A stretch of DNA of 64,000 nt from CAXTPV01 sp965276715 (GTDB lineage Bacteria; Pseudomonadota; Alphaproteobacteria; Acetobacterales; Acetobacteraceae): assembly GCA_965276715.1 (NCBI GenBank), contig OZ255622.1, positions 1,054,001 through 1,118,000 on the forward strand, read 5' to 3'. Positions 40,823-49,021 of the stretch are shown here, one piece after another. The notes under the pieces were generated by a model. The model saw only the letters and a list, made by a program, of their open reading frames with translations, ran no database searches and was not told the origin of the DNA. The position numbers and the translations under genes are program-made. Numbering within the stretch: the first letter of the stretch is position 1; each line of letters begins with the position of its first letter.

Positions 40823-42016
40823 ATGATACAGGCGCGCCGCATCCAGGCCAGGCTCGCGCAACTCGCGCAATGCACCGACGAGCCGGGCCGCATCACCCGC
40901 CTGTTCCTCTCGCCCGCCCACCGGCGCGCCATCGAGCTGATCGACGGATGGATGACCGAGGCCGGCCTCACGACGACGCTCGACGCCACCGGCACGCTGG
41001 TCGGCACGCGCCGGGGACCGCATGGCCCGACCCTGCTGCTCGGCTCGCACATCGACAGCGTCCGCGACGCCGGCCGCTACGATGGCTGCCTCGGCGTGCT
41101 GGCCGCCATCGAGGTCGCCGGCGCGCCCGACTATGCGATCGAGGTCCGCGCCTTCGGCGACGAGGAAGGCGTGCGCTTCCCGGTCACGCTGACCGGCGCG
41201 CGCGCGACCGCGGGCACGTTCGACCCGGCCTGGCTCGACCAGCGGGACGCCGACGGCATCACGCTCGACGCCGCGCGGCGCCGGTTCCAGCTCCCCGCCG
41301 ACATCGGCGCCTGCAAGTCCGGCGCGTTGGCCTATCTCGAGCTCCATATCGAGCAGGGCCCCGTGCTCGAAGCTCGCGGCGCCCCGGTCGGCATCGTGAC
41401 CGCGATCAGCGGCACCTCACGCTCGCTCGCGACGATCCTCGGCCGCGCCGGCCACGCCGGCACCGTGCCCATGGCTGGCCGCGAGGACGCGCTCGCCGCC
41501 GCCGCCGTCATGATCCTCGCCGTCCGCGACATCGCCCGGGCGCGCGGGATCGTGGCGACCGTCGGCCGCATCGACGCCAAGCCAGGTGCGGCCAACGTCA
41601 TCCCCGGCGAGGCTGCCTTCCCGATCGACCTGCGCGCGCCCGATGACCAGCTCCGCATCGAGGCCCAGGCCGAGCTCGACCGCACCCTCGCCGCGATCGC
41701 CGCACGCGAGCAGGTACGGCTCACGATCGACCGCACCCACCAGGCGCCAGCCGTGCGGTGCTGCTCGAGACTGCAACGCCTCCTGGCCGCCGCGACCCGC
41801 GACGCGGGTCATCCCGTCATCCACCTGCCGAGCGGCGCCGGCCACGATGCGATGGCGATCGCCGACCTCTGTCCGGTCGGCATGCTGTTCGTCCGCTGCG
41901 CCGGCGGGATCAGCCACCATCCGGCCGAACACGTGACCACCGACGACATCGCGGTCGCACTCGACATCCTGACCAGGACGCTGCGGGCGATCGATCCGGC
42001 CGAGTTCGCCCGATGA
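40823..42016 (+). CDS. allC: Allantoate amidohydrolase / N-carbamoyl-amino-acid hydrolase
   Basis: A 397-residue M20-family metal hydrolase of the AllC/HyuC group. Metal ligands are seen in G-S-H-I-D-S-V, D-E-E-G-V-R-F, H-I-E-Q-G-P and G-I-S-H-H-P-A-E-H. The lid domain (about residues 200-310) carries G-R-A-G-H-A-G-T-V-P-M. In this purine cluster allantoate hydrolysis, releasing ammonia and CO2, is the likely reaction. N-carbamoyl amino acids are the alternative. It overlaps uraD by four bases. Confidence 0.85.
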   Translation: MIQARRIQARLAQLAQCTDEPGRITRLFLSPAHRRAIELIDGWMTEAGLTTTLDATGTLVGTRRGPHGPTLLLGSHIDSVRDAGRYDGCLGVLAAIEVAGAPDYAIEVRAFGDEEGVRFPVTLTGARATAGTFDPAWLDQRDADGITLDAARRRFQLPADIGACKSGALAYLELHIEQGPVLEARGAPVGIVTAISGTSRSLATILGRAGHAGTVPMAGREDALAAAAVMILAVRDIARARGIVATVGRIDAKPGAANVIPGEAAFPIDLRAPDDQLRIEAQAELDRTLAAIAAREQVRLTIDRTHQAPAVRCCSRLQRLLAAATRDAGHPVIHLPSGAGHDAMAIADLCPVGMLFVRCAGGISHHPAEHVTTDDIAVALDILTRTLRAIDPAEFAR

Positions 42017-42531
42017 TCCTGGGCGAGCTCAACGCCCTGACCGACGCCGGCTTCACAGAAGCCCTCGGCGCGATCTACGAGCATTCCCCCTGGGTCGCGG
42101 CCCGGGCCGCCGCCGGCCGCCCGTTCGCGACCGTCGACGACCTGGCCCAGGCCATGGCGCGGATCGTCGCCGATGCGTCGCGCCAGGAACAGCGCGCCCT
42201 GGTCGACGCCCATCCCGATCTCGGCAGCCGCCTCGGCCTCGCCGAGGCCTCCATCAAGGAGCAGGCCGGCCTCGGTCTCGATCGGCTGTCGCGCACCGAA
42301 TTCGCCCGTTTCGACACGCTGAACCGCGCCTATCGCGACCGCTTCGGCTTTCCGTTCATCATCGCGGTCGGCCGTCACACGCGCGCCTCGATCCTGGACG
42401 CCTTCGAGCGCCGCCTCCTGAACGATCCGTCGACGGAGGAGCGCACGGCACTCGTCGAGATCGACGCCATCGCCCGCCTCCGCCTCCAGTGCCTGTGCGG
42501 GTCCGGGCCAGCGGCGCCCAGCGGGGCCTAG
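42013..42531 (+). CDS. uraD: OHCU decarboxylase
   Basis: A 172-residue all-helical protein. The active-site His lies in Y-E-H-S-P-W-V-A-A-R-A, and A-H-P-D-L-G-S-R and F-P-F-I-I-A-V-G-R are the other family motifs. It decarboxylates 2-oxo-4-hydroxy-4-carboxy-5-ureidoimidazoline to (S)-allantoin, after uricase and UraH. It is coupled to allC by an ATGA overlap. Its stop shares a CTAG with the convergent aminotransferase stop. Confidence 0.93.
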   Translation: MILGELNALTDAGFTEALGAIYEHSPWVAARAAAGRPFATVDDLAQAMARIVADASRQEQRALVDAHPDLGSRLGLAEASIKEQAGLGLDRLSRTEFARFDTLNRAYRDRFGFPFIIAVGRHTRASILDAFERRLLNDPSTEERTALVEIDAIARLRLQCLCGSGPAAPSGA

Positions 42532-43667
42532 GGAGCAGCGCCCCTCGCCAGCCTGACCTCGCGTATGACCCGCTCGACGTCCCGGTCGCCGAGATCGGCA
42601 TGGATCGGCAACGCCAGGATCCGCGTCGATACATCGTCCGCCACCGGCAGCAACGCTCCGTCATGATGCGGGGCGTAGGCAGGCTGCGCGTGCAGCGGCC
42701 GCGGATAATACACCGCGGTCGGAACCCCGCGATCGGCCAGCAGCACTCGCAGATCATCCCGCGCCACCCCGTCCGCCAGCAGGATCGCATAGACCGCCCA
42801 CGCGCCCGCGCTGTCGGCCACCCGCGCCGGCACCGCGACCACCCCGCCGAGCCCCTGGTCATAGCGGCAGGCGATCGCCTCGCGTCGCGCCAGCTCGTCC
42901 TCGAACACGTCGAGCTTGGCCAGCAGGATTGCCGCCTGCAGCGTGTCGAGCCGCCCGTTCATGCCGGTGCGCAGCACCTCGTAGCGCGTGCCGCCCTCGC
43001 CATGGGTGCGAAGGCTCCGATACAGCGCCGCGCGGTCGGCACTTTCCGTCAGCAGCGCGCCCCCGTCGCCATAGGCGCCGAGCGGCTTGGACGGAAAGAA
43101 GCTCGCCGCCGTCGCGTCCGCTTCGCGTCCCAGCCGCCGCCCGCCCAGCGACCCGCCGAAGCTCTGCGCGCAGTCATCGAGCAGGAACAATCCGAACCGT
43201 GCAGCGATCTCGCGCAACGCCGTCCACGGGGCCGGCTGGCCGAACAGATCGACGCCCACGATCGCGCGCGGCCGCAGCGTCCCCCGCGCGACCAAGCCCT
43301 CGATCCGCTCGACCAGATGCGCCGGATCGATCTGGAACGTCGCCGGGTCGATGTCCACGAACACCGGGGTCGCCCCCAGCACCAGCGGCACCTCCGCGGT
43401 CGCGGTATAGGTGAAGGCCGGCAGGAACACCGCGTCGCCGCGGCCGATCCCCTCGGCCATCATCGCGATCTGCAGCGCGTCCGTTCCGGACGACACCGTC
43501 ACGCAATGCGCCGCCCCGCAGAACGACGCGAGCCGCCCTTCCAGCTCCTCCACCTCCGGTCCCAGCACGAAGCGGCAATGCGCCAGCACCCGATCGAGCC
43601 GCGCCCGAAGTGCGGGCGCGATTCGGGCCTGCTGCGCCGCGAGGTCGAGGAAGGCGACCGGCTTCAC
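42528..43667 (-). CDS. DegT/DnrJ/EryC1/StrS-family sugar aminotransferase
   Basis: A 379-residue PLP-dependent enzyme. The PLP-binding Lys lies in S-F-F-P-S-K-P-L-G-A-Y-G-D-G-G (about residue 190). The Asp of L-L-D-D-C-A-Q-S-F-G contacts the pyridine nitrogen, and S-S-G-T-D-A-L sits at the cofactor phosphate. It transfers an amino group to a keto sugar made by the overlapping upstream dehydratase-like gene. Products are amino-deoxy sugars for surface polysaccharide. It overlaps the CapD-like gene by four bases. Confidence 0.92.
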   Translation of the reverse strand: MKPVAFLDLAAQQARIAPALRARLDRVLAHCRFVLGPEVEELEGRLASFCGAAHCVTVSSGTDALQIAMMAEGIGRGDAVFLPAFTYTATAEVPLVLGATPVFVDIDPATFQIDPAHLVERIEGLVARGTLRPRAIVGVDLFGQPAPWTALREIAARFGLFLLDDCAQSFGGSLGGRRLGREADATAASFFPSKPLGAYGDGGALLTESADRAALYRSLRTHGEGGTRYEVLRTGMNGRLDTLQAAILLAKLDVFEDELARREAIACRYDQGLGGVVAVPARVADSAGAWAVYAILLADGVARDDLRVLLADRGVPTAVYYPRPLHAQPAYAPHHDGALLPVADDVSTRILALPIHADLGDRDVERVIREVRLARGAAP

Positions 43668-45613
43668 GCAGCCGCCTCGGCGGGCGCGTATTCCGGCACC
43701 AGCCGTGCCACGATCGCGCGCGCGGCCGCGTCATCGCCCCGGTGGCACGCCGCCTCCAGCTCGTCCATCGCCCGCCCGACGAAGGCCGGGTCGTTGGTGC
43801 GCGGCGTCGCCATCAGCAATCCCGGATAGCCGGTCGGCAGCGGCGGCTCGTGGCCATGGAACAGCTCCTCGAACAGTTTTTCGCCCGGCCGCAGCCCGGT
43901 GTAGGTGATCGACACGTCCTCGTCGGGCCGCAGTCCGGCGAGGCGGATCATCTGCCGCGCCAGATCGTCGATCCGCACCGGCACTCCCATGTCGAGCACG
44001 AAGATCCCGCCCGCCGCCAGTTGCAGCACCTCCGCCGTCCCACGCTCCGCGCCCGCGACGCTCGCCTGCAGGACCAGGCCCACAGCCTCGGTCACGGTCA
44101 TGAAATAACGCTGCATGTCGGGATGGGTGACGGTCAGCGGGCCACCGCGCTCGAGCTGGCGGCGAAAGACCGGCACCACCGAGCCGGTCGAGCCGAGCAC
44201 GTTGCCGAACCGCACCGTCACGAAGCGGGTCACGCCCGGCGTGCCGCTGCCGCGCATGTGCAGCCCCTGGCAATACATCTCCGCCAGGCGCTTGGACGCG
44301 CCCATCAGGCTCGACGGATTGACCGCCTTGTCGGTCGAGATCACCACCATGGCAATCGCCCCGGCCGCACGCGCGGCGTCGGCCACGTTGCGCGTGCCGA
44401 CCGCGTTGGTGAGCAACCCTTCCAGCGGATTGGCCTCCACCATCGGGACGTGCTTCAGCGCGGCGGCGTGGAACACCAGTTGCGGCCGCTGCGCCTCGAA
44501 GATCGCCCGCAGCCGCGCCCGGTCCCGCACGTCCGCGATGACGGCACGTTGCGGGATCGTGCCCGCCGCCCCCTCGCTCAGCTCGAGCCCGATCGACCAC
44601 AGCGCGTATTCGCTAGAATCGACCAGCACCAGCGCGCCGGGCGACAGCGACGCCACCTGGCGGCACAGTTCCGACCCGATCGACCCGCCGGCGCCGGTCA
44701 CCAGCACCCGCCGTCCCTCGACCAGCCGGCGCATCCCGTCCCGGTCGAGCGGCACCTGCTGTCGGTTCAGCAGCTCCTCGAGCGAGACGGCCTTGAGCTC
44801 GATCTCGGCCGCGTCCGACAGCGCCGTCGGCCGTGGCGCCCGGCGCACCGCGACGCCCGACCGGTTCGCCTGCTCGATCAGCGCGGCGAGCGCCGGGCCG
44901 CGGAATTCCGGATCGGTCAGCACCAGCGCGTTCGGCAAGCGTCCCGCCGCCTGCAACCGCTGCAGGATCGGGCCGGCCTCGTCGACACGCCCGATGATCG
45001 GCCGGCCATGGATCCGGCGCCCCGGCTGGTGGCCGCCGAAGGCGAGCAGACCGTCCACCCGGATCGGCAGGCCGCGGTCGCGCGCGACCGCGCGCAGGAA
45101 CAGTTCGGCCGGCTGGTCGGCCCCCACCAGCAACACCCGCTCGGCATGTCCCGCCCGGGCGGCCACCCGCCGCGCCTGCGCCAGCCGATAGGCGATTCGT
45201 GGCGCCGCCAGCAGCACCAGCAGGGTGAGCGCATGGATCGCCGGGAAGGTGACCGTCGGCAGCCGGTAGCCGGTCGCGAGCAGCCCGGCCGCGAACAGGA
45301 CCGCGCTGACGACCGACCCACAGGCGACGCCGACCATGTCGGCCAGGCTGGAGAACCGCCAATACTGGAGCTGCAGCCCGAACGGCAGTCCCGCCACCAG
45401 AAGGGTGATGGCGCCGCCGGCCACGAACCAGATCGGATGCAGCAGCCCGCTGTTCGGATCGGCCAGATAGCGCGCGATCGGCGCCGCGACGGCGGCCAGG
45501 GCTCCGTCGAGCAGCACGTTCACGAGGATGCGGTTGACCGCGCGCGGGCTCGCCATCTGCGGGTCATAGACCAGGGCGGCGCGACCTAGAAGGCCGGGCG
45601 CGTAGGCGGCCAC
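43664..45613 (-). CDS. CapD/WbpM-like membrane-bound nucleoside-sugar dehydratase
   Basis: A 649-residue protein. Four or five membrane helices occupy residues of about 15-130. After a linker with a first nucleotide-fold-like region, the catalytic extended SDR domain begins at V-T-G-A-G-G-S-I-G-S-E-L (about residue 300). The active-site stretch is S-T-D-K-A-V-N-P-S-S-L-M-G-A-S-K, where Met replaces the usual catalytic Tyr, as in WbpM-type enzymes. It probably makes UDP-4-keto-6-deoxy sugars for the coupled aminotransferase. The ATG at 45613 is 94 bases from the divergent lipoprotein gene. Confidence 0.9.
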   Translation of the reverse strand: MAAYAPGLLGRAALVYDPQMASPRAVNRILVNVLLDGALAAVAAPIARYLADPNSGLLHPIWFVAGGAITLLVAGLPFGLQLQYWRFSSLADMVGVACGSVVSAVLFAAGLLATGYRLPTVTFPAIHALTLLVLLAAPRIAYRLAQARRVAARAGHAERVLLVGADQPAELFLRAVARDRGLPIRVDGLLAFGGHQPGRRIHGRPIIGRVDEAGPILQRLQAAGRLPNALVLTDPEFRGPALAALIEQANRSGVAVRRAPRPTALSDAAEIELKAVSLEELLNRQQVPLDRDGMRRLVEGRRVLVTGAGGSIGSELCRQVASLSPGALVLVDSSEYALWSIGLELSEGAAGTIPQRAVIADVRDRARLRAIFEAQRPQLVFHAAALKHVPMVEANPLEGLLTNAVGTRNVADAARAAGAIAMVVISTDKAVNPSSLMGASKRLAEMYCQGLHMRGSGTPGVTRFVTVRFGNVLGSTGSVVPVFRRQLERGGPLTVTHPDMQRYFMTVTEAVGLVLQASVAGAERGTAEVLQLAAGGIFVLDMGVPVRIDDLARQMIRLAGLRPDEDVSITYTGLRPGEKLFEELFHGHEPPLPTGYPGLLMATPRTNDPAFVGRAMDELEAACHRGDDAAARAIVARLVPEYAPAEAAA

Positions 45614-45707
45614 GCCGGCGGCGCGCGAGCCATGCCTGGTTCCGCAAATCGTTGCGCGAACAAATGGGACGTGCGACAGCGAAACGACAATCGGAACCGG
45701 TTACACG

Positions 45708-46682
45708 ATGCGAACCCCGCCGCAAGCCTTCGCGATGACCATCCTCGCCCTCTGGCTTGCCGGCTGCGACGGTGGCGCTTGTCGAGCGCCCGTCGAGGAT
45801 TCCGAGGTTCCGCTGCTCCGGGTCGGCGCCCACGAGATCGCGCCGGTCCTGCTCAACGACGCGCCGGCCGGCCTGGTCGTCGACACCGGCGCCTTCGGCA
45901 CGAGTGTCACGCCGCAGGCCGTGCGGGACCTCAAGCTGGAAACCCACACGCTTCCCCTCGAAACGACCGGCGTCGGCGGCGGCGGCTTCAACCAAGCGAC
46001 CGAGATCGACCACCTCAAGCTGGGAGGGGCCGAGATCTCCGGCGCCGCCGCGCTCGTCATCCCGCTGTCGCGTAAAGGGCTGGACCAATTTCCCGCCTAT
46101 GGACTGCTGGGCGAGGATCTTCTGACGAATTGGGACGTCGATCTCGATGCGACACACGACAGGCTGACGCTCTACGAGCCTCAGCAATGCGGCTCTCCCT
46201 CCCCACCCTGGACCGGCGTGGCCGCATCGATCGACATCCCGAAAATCTTGACCGGCCCCGCGACGCAATCGGCGGACATCGTCAAGGGTCTGCAGACCTC
46301 CGCGGGCCTCCAGTCCGCGCATAACGGCGAGATCCTCTTTCCTGTCAGTCTCGACGGTCGCACGATGACCGCTCTGCTCGACACCGGGGCGAGCTCCTCG
46401 ATGGTTCGGCAGTCGGCTTCCGGTCTCGACGACCTGGCGCTCAGTTCCGATCCGGTCGGCCATGCGACAGGGGTCGACCTGCTGCGTGTCGATACGCGCC
46501 GACACGAATTCAAGAATTTAAGGATCGGGGAGACCGACTACGGCCCGCTGGTGATCGAGGTCGAAAAATACGACCTGCCGGGTGCCGACATCCTGCTGGG
46601 CCAGGATTTCCTCCGCCGGCACCGCGTCTACGTCGCCTTCCATGCCGGCAAGCTGCTGATCGCCAAAAGCGATCAGCGATAA
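45708..46682 (+). CDS. Retropepsin-like lipoprotein with two DTG motifs
   Basis: A 324-residue protein with a lipobox-type signal (A-L-W-L-A-G-C, Cys near residue 20), so it is probably a lipoprotein. Two aspartic-protease-like halves each carry a D-T-G: V-V-D-T-G-A-F-G-T-S-V near residue 63 and L-L-D-T-G-A-S-S-S-M-V near residue 224. Each half also has a flap-like G-V-G-G-G-G and an L-G-x-D-F/L motif (L-L-G-E-D-L, L-L-G-Q-D-F). The tandem arrangement could form a single-chain pepsin-like active site. The substrate is unknown. ATG 45735 is an alternative start nearer the signal. Confidence 0.75.
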   Translation: MRTPPQAFAMTILALWLAGCDGGACRAPVEDSEVPLLRVGAHEIAPVLLNDAPAGLVVDTGAFGTSVTPQAVRDLKLETHTLPLETTGVGGGGFNQATEIDHLKLGGAEISGAAALVIPLSRKGLDQFPAYGLLGEDLLTNWDVDLDATHDRLTLYEPQQCGSPSPPWTGVAASIDIPKILTGPATQSADIVKGLQTSAGLQSAHNGEILFPVSLDGRTMTALLDTGASSSMVRQSASGLDDLALSSDPVGHATGVDLLRVDTRRHEFKNLRIGETDYGPLVIEVEKYDLPGADILLGQDFLRRHRVYVAFHAGKLLIAKSDQR

Positions 46683-46773
46683 CGCGAGGTGCTGCGGCCC
46701 GGATCCGGGCGTCCGTCCTGCCTCATCCTGAGCCGGCTTCCGCCGCCCGCGCCGATGGCGTAAGCGCGCGGCG

Positions 46774-47796
46774 ATGAACCCCGCAGGCATCGGCGCGGCG
46801 CTCGCAGCACTCGCCCTTCTCTCCTCGCTGATGGTCCGCCTGATGATCCGCCGTGGCGTGCTCGACATCCCGGGCGCGCGATCGTCGCATGATCGCCCGA
46901 CACCGAAGGGCGGCGGCCTCGGCATCGCCGCGGCTTTCCTGGTCGGCTTGACGGCCGCCTGGCTCGCCGGCTTGGTTCCGCGACAGGGATGGCAGGTGGC
47001 GTCCCTGCTGGTGGCGTCGATCCTGATCGTCGTCGTCGCCTGGGCGGACGACATCGGCCAGTTCGGCTACCGCGCCAAGCTCGCCGCCCAGGTCGCGGCG
47101 GCCACGCTGGTCGCCACCGGCGGCTTCGCGATCGGCCGGATCGGCCCGCTGGGCCTGGGCCCGGTCGCCGTCCCGCTGACGATCCTCTGGCTTCTCTTCG
47201 CGATGAACGCCACGAACTTTATTGACGGGCTGAACGGCCTCGCGTCGGGTGCCACGCTGGTCGCTTCCCTCGCGGTCGCTCTCGTGGCCTTGCCCGACGA
47301 TCCGCTGCCGGTCGTGGTGCTGCTGGCGCTGTCGGCCGGGATCGCGGGCTTCCTGCCGTTCAACTTCCCCCGCGCCCGGATCTTCATGGGAGACGCCGGA
47401 AGCCAGCTCTGCGGCCTGGTGCTGCCGGCCATGGCGGGTCCCGCGAGCAGGCTCGCGCACCATCCCTGGGGGGCCCTGCTGGTGCCGATGACGATGGCGC
47501 CGATCCTGGTCGATGTGGCCTTCACGCTGATCCGGCGGCTGCGTGCGGGAGACCGGCTGACCGAGGCGCATCGCGGCCACCTCTATCAGTTGGCCAACCG
47601 TGCCGGCTCGTCCGCCTCCCAGGTCACGCTCGCCTTCTGGATGCTGACGCTGACCTGCTCCGTCCTGGCCGCCCATGGGTCGCGCGGGCCGCTCGTCGTG
47701 ACGGTCATGGCGCTCGCGGCGGCGGCGATCCCGATCGCCGTGGCGATGATCCTCGTCCTGCGGTCGGCAACGCGGGCTCCGCTCGGCCGCTGGTGA
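46774..47796 (+). CDS. MraY/WecA-family (GT4) undecaprenyl-phosphate sugar-1-phosphate transferase
   Basis: A 340-residue, ten-to-eleven-helix membrane enzyme. Motifs are in order: R-S-S-H-D-R-P-T-P-K-G-G-G-L, W-A-D-D, N-A-T-N-F-I-D-G-L-N-G-L-A, F-M-G-D-A-G-S, and the C-terminal H-R-G-H-L-Y-Q. The H-R-G-H pattern fits the WbpL/WecA-like branch of polysaccharide initiating transferases more than MraY. It loads the first sugar phosphate on undecaprenyl phosphate at the cytoplasmic face. It fits with the adjacent CapD-like and DegT genes in surface polysaccharide synthesis. Confidence 0.9.
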   Translation: MNPAGIGAALAALALLSSLMVRLMIRRGVLDIPGARSSHDRPTPKGGGLGIAAAFLVGLTAAWLAGLVPRQGWQVASLLVASILIVVVAWADDIGQFGYRAKLAAQVAAATLVATGGFAIGRIGPLGLGPVAVPLTILWLLFAMNATNFIDGLNGLASGATLVASLAVALVALPDDPLPVVVLLALSAGIAGFLPFNFPRARIFMGDAGSQLCGLVLPAMAGPASRLAHHPWGALLVPMTMAPILVDVAFTLIRRLRAGDRLTEAHRGHLYQLANRAGSSASQVTLAFWMLTLTCSVLAAHGSRGPLVVTVMALAAAAIPIAVAMILVLRSATRAPLGRW

Positions 47797-47812
47797 GCGG
47801 AGCCCGCTGCCG

Positions 47813-48253
47813 TCAGCCGCGCAGCTTGAACTGGATGCCGGACGCCGACCCGGCGAGTTGCGCGCCGTGCGTCACGTCGTCCACCCGCAACTGGACGCCA
47901 TTGCCGTTCACGTAGAGCGAGCCGCCGATCCCCGATCCGGCGGTGACCTCGCCGTGACTCTGGTAGTAGGTTCCGTCGAAATCGTGCAGGTGGTGCAAAT
48001 TGTAGACGCGGCCGTGACCGGTGAGTGTCGAATACCCGACGGCGGCCACGTTCAATCCGCTGATCGAGAAATGGTAGCTGTGGTGACCATAATGGAGAAC
48101 GCCGCCGCCCCAGCTCCAGCCGACGCCGAGGTTGGCGGACTTCGCGTAGATCGTGACGTGTGCATCGGGAGCCTGCTTGACCCCTGGATCGGCCGCAACG
48201 GCGGGTGTCGCCAACGCGAACGCCGCAGCCGTCGCCAAAACGGCGAGACGCAT
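47813..48253 (-). CDS. Small exported protein, function unknown
   Basis: A 146-residue protein with a clear Sec signal peptide (M-R-L-A-V-L-A-T-A-A-A-F-A-L, cleavage after A-V-A-A). The mature part is beta-rich and Gly/His/Tyr-rich: V-G-W-S-W-G-G-G-V-L near residue 45, then G-H-H-S-Y-H-F-S-I-S-G-L, and L-H-H-L-H-D-F-D-G-T-Y. The W-G-x-G start resembles SYLF-like lipid-binding domains, but I cannot assign the family. It lies between the sugar-phosphate transferase gene (convergent) and a MarR gene with a terminator between them. Confidence 0.65.
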   Translation of the reverse strand: MRLAVLATAAAFALATPAVAADPGVKQAPDAHVTIYAKSANLGVGWSWGGGVLHYGHHSYHFSISGLNVAAVGYSTLTGHGRVYNLHHLHDFDGTYYQSHGEVTAGSGIGGSLYVNGNGVQLRVDDVTHGAQLAGSASGIQFKLRG

Positions 48254-48357
48254 ATCGATATCCTTTCATGCCGGCGGAAAAGCCGGGGGTTCTGTCCGCG
48301 CCCTAAATCGCCCCGTCGCGCTGGCAGTTCCGTAACAGGACACCGGACAAAACGTAA

Positions 48358-48383
48358 GGCCGCCGGACCCTGGTCCGGCGGCC
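48358..48383 (-). terminator. Intrinsic terminator-like hairpin downstream of the MarR gene
   Basis: A perfect 12-base-arm hairpin GGCCGCCGGACC-CT-GGTCCGGCGGCC lies 33 bases past the marR-like stop on the minus strand. Reading leftwards it is followed by TTACGTTTTGTCC, a moderately T-rich tract. This fits a factor-independent terminator separating the two minus-strand genes. Confidence 0.7.
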
Positions 48384-48415
48384 TCGAATGCGCGGAACCG
48401 GACCCCGCGCGGCGA

Positions 48416-48790
48416 TCAGGCCGAGCGGCGCTCGCGCTCGGACTTGCGCGGCGGCGTCGCGGCCTCGGCCATGATCCCGCGCAGGTCGCGCAGGAACGAC
48501 GTGCCCTTCACGGTGCGCTGGACGAGCACGCTGCGACGATCCATCGGATCGACCTTGCGCCGGGCGAGGTCGAGTTCGCCGAGGCGATCGAGCGCACGCG
48601 TGATCGCGGGCTTGGAGACGTTGAGGTCGGCAGCGAGGCCGCGGACCGTGTGCGCGCCATCCTGCAGGTAGCAGGTCAGGAACACGCCGAGCTGGCGCGC
48701 GGAGAGATCCGGCCCGTCACGGCGCACGAGAGCGACGATGGTGTCGCGCAACGTCGCGACCATGGTGTCGGTGGATGTGGCGGAAGGCAT
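48416..48790 (-). CDS. MarR-type winged-helix transcriptional regulator
   Basis: A 124-residue protein with a winged helix: L-S-A-R-Q-L-G-V-F-L, then V-R-G-L-A-A-D-L-N-V-S-K-P-A-I-T-R-A-L as the recognition helix, and the wing R-K-V-D-P-M-D-R-R-S-V. It is shorter than typical MarR (about 140-150 residues), with a shortened dimerisation N-terminus. The ATG at 48790 has an AAAGGA site; an upstream ATG at 48817 is in frame. The 231 bases upstream contain no gene and are relatively A/T-rich. The ligand is unknown. Confidence 0.85.
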   Translation of the reverse strand: MPSATSTDTMVATLRDTIVALVRRDGPDLSARQLGVFLTCYLQDGAHTVRGLAADLNVSKPAITRALDRLGELDLARRKVDPMDRRSVLVQRTVKGTSFLRDLRGIMAEAATPPRKSERERRSA

Positions 48791-49021
48791 CTTCGTTCCT
48801 TTCAGTTCGATAATCATCCGGTGGAACCGGAAGGCAGAGGACCCTGTGGCGAAATCCTTGGCCGTGACTTGTCGCCAGCGAGTCGATCAACCTTCTATAA
48901 GCCGCTCGAAACGCTTAGTTCAGTCGCAATTACGTTACCGAGCTGTTTCGTTTCTGTCTGAAACATGAAACGCGAGTCATTTCTCTGCCGCCATCGCGCG
49001 AAACCCGCGGATTTCCGCCGT

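Noticed and set aside
43664..45613. Frameshift or loss of catalytic Tyr in the CapD-like gene
   Set aside because: The Met at the Tyr position is normal for WbpM/CapD-type membrane dehydratases, so the gene is intact.
48358..48383. Member of the dispersed hairpin repeat family
   Set aside because: Its arms (GGCCGCCGGACC) do not match the GGGGC/CCAGGGGC core and it sits like a simple terminator.
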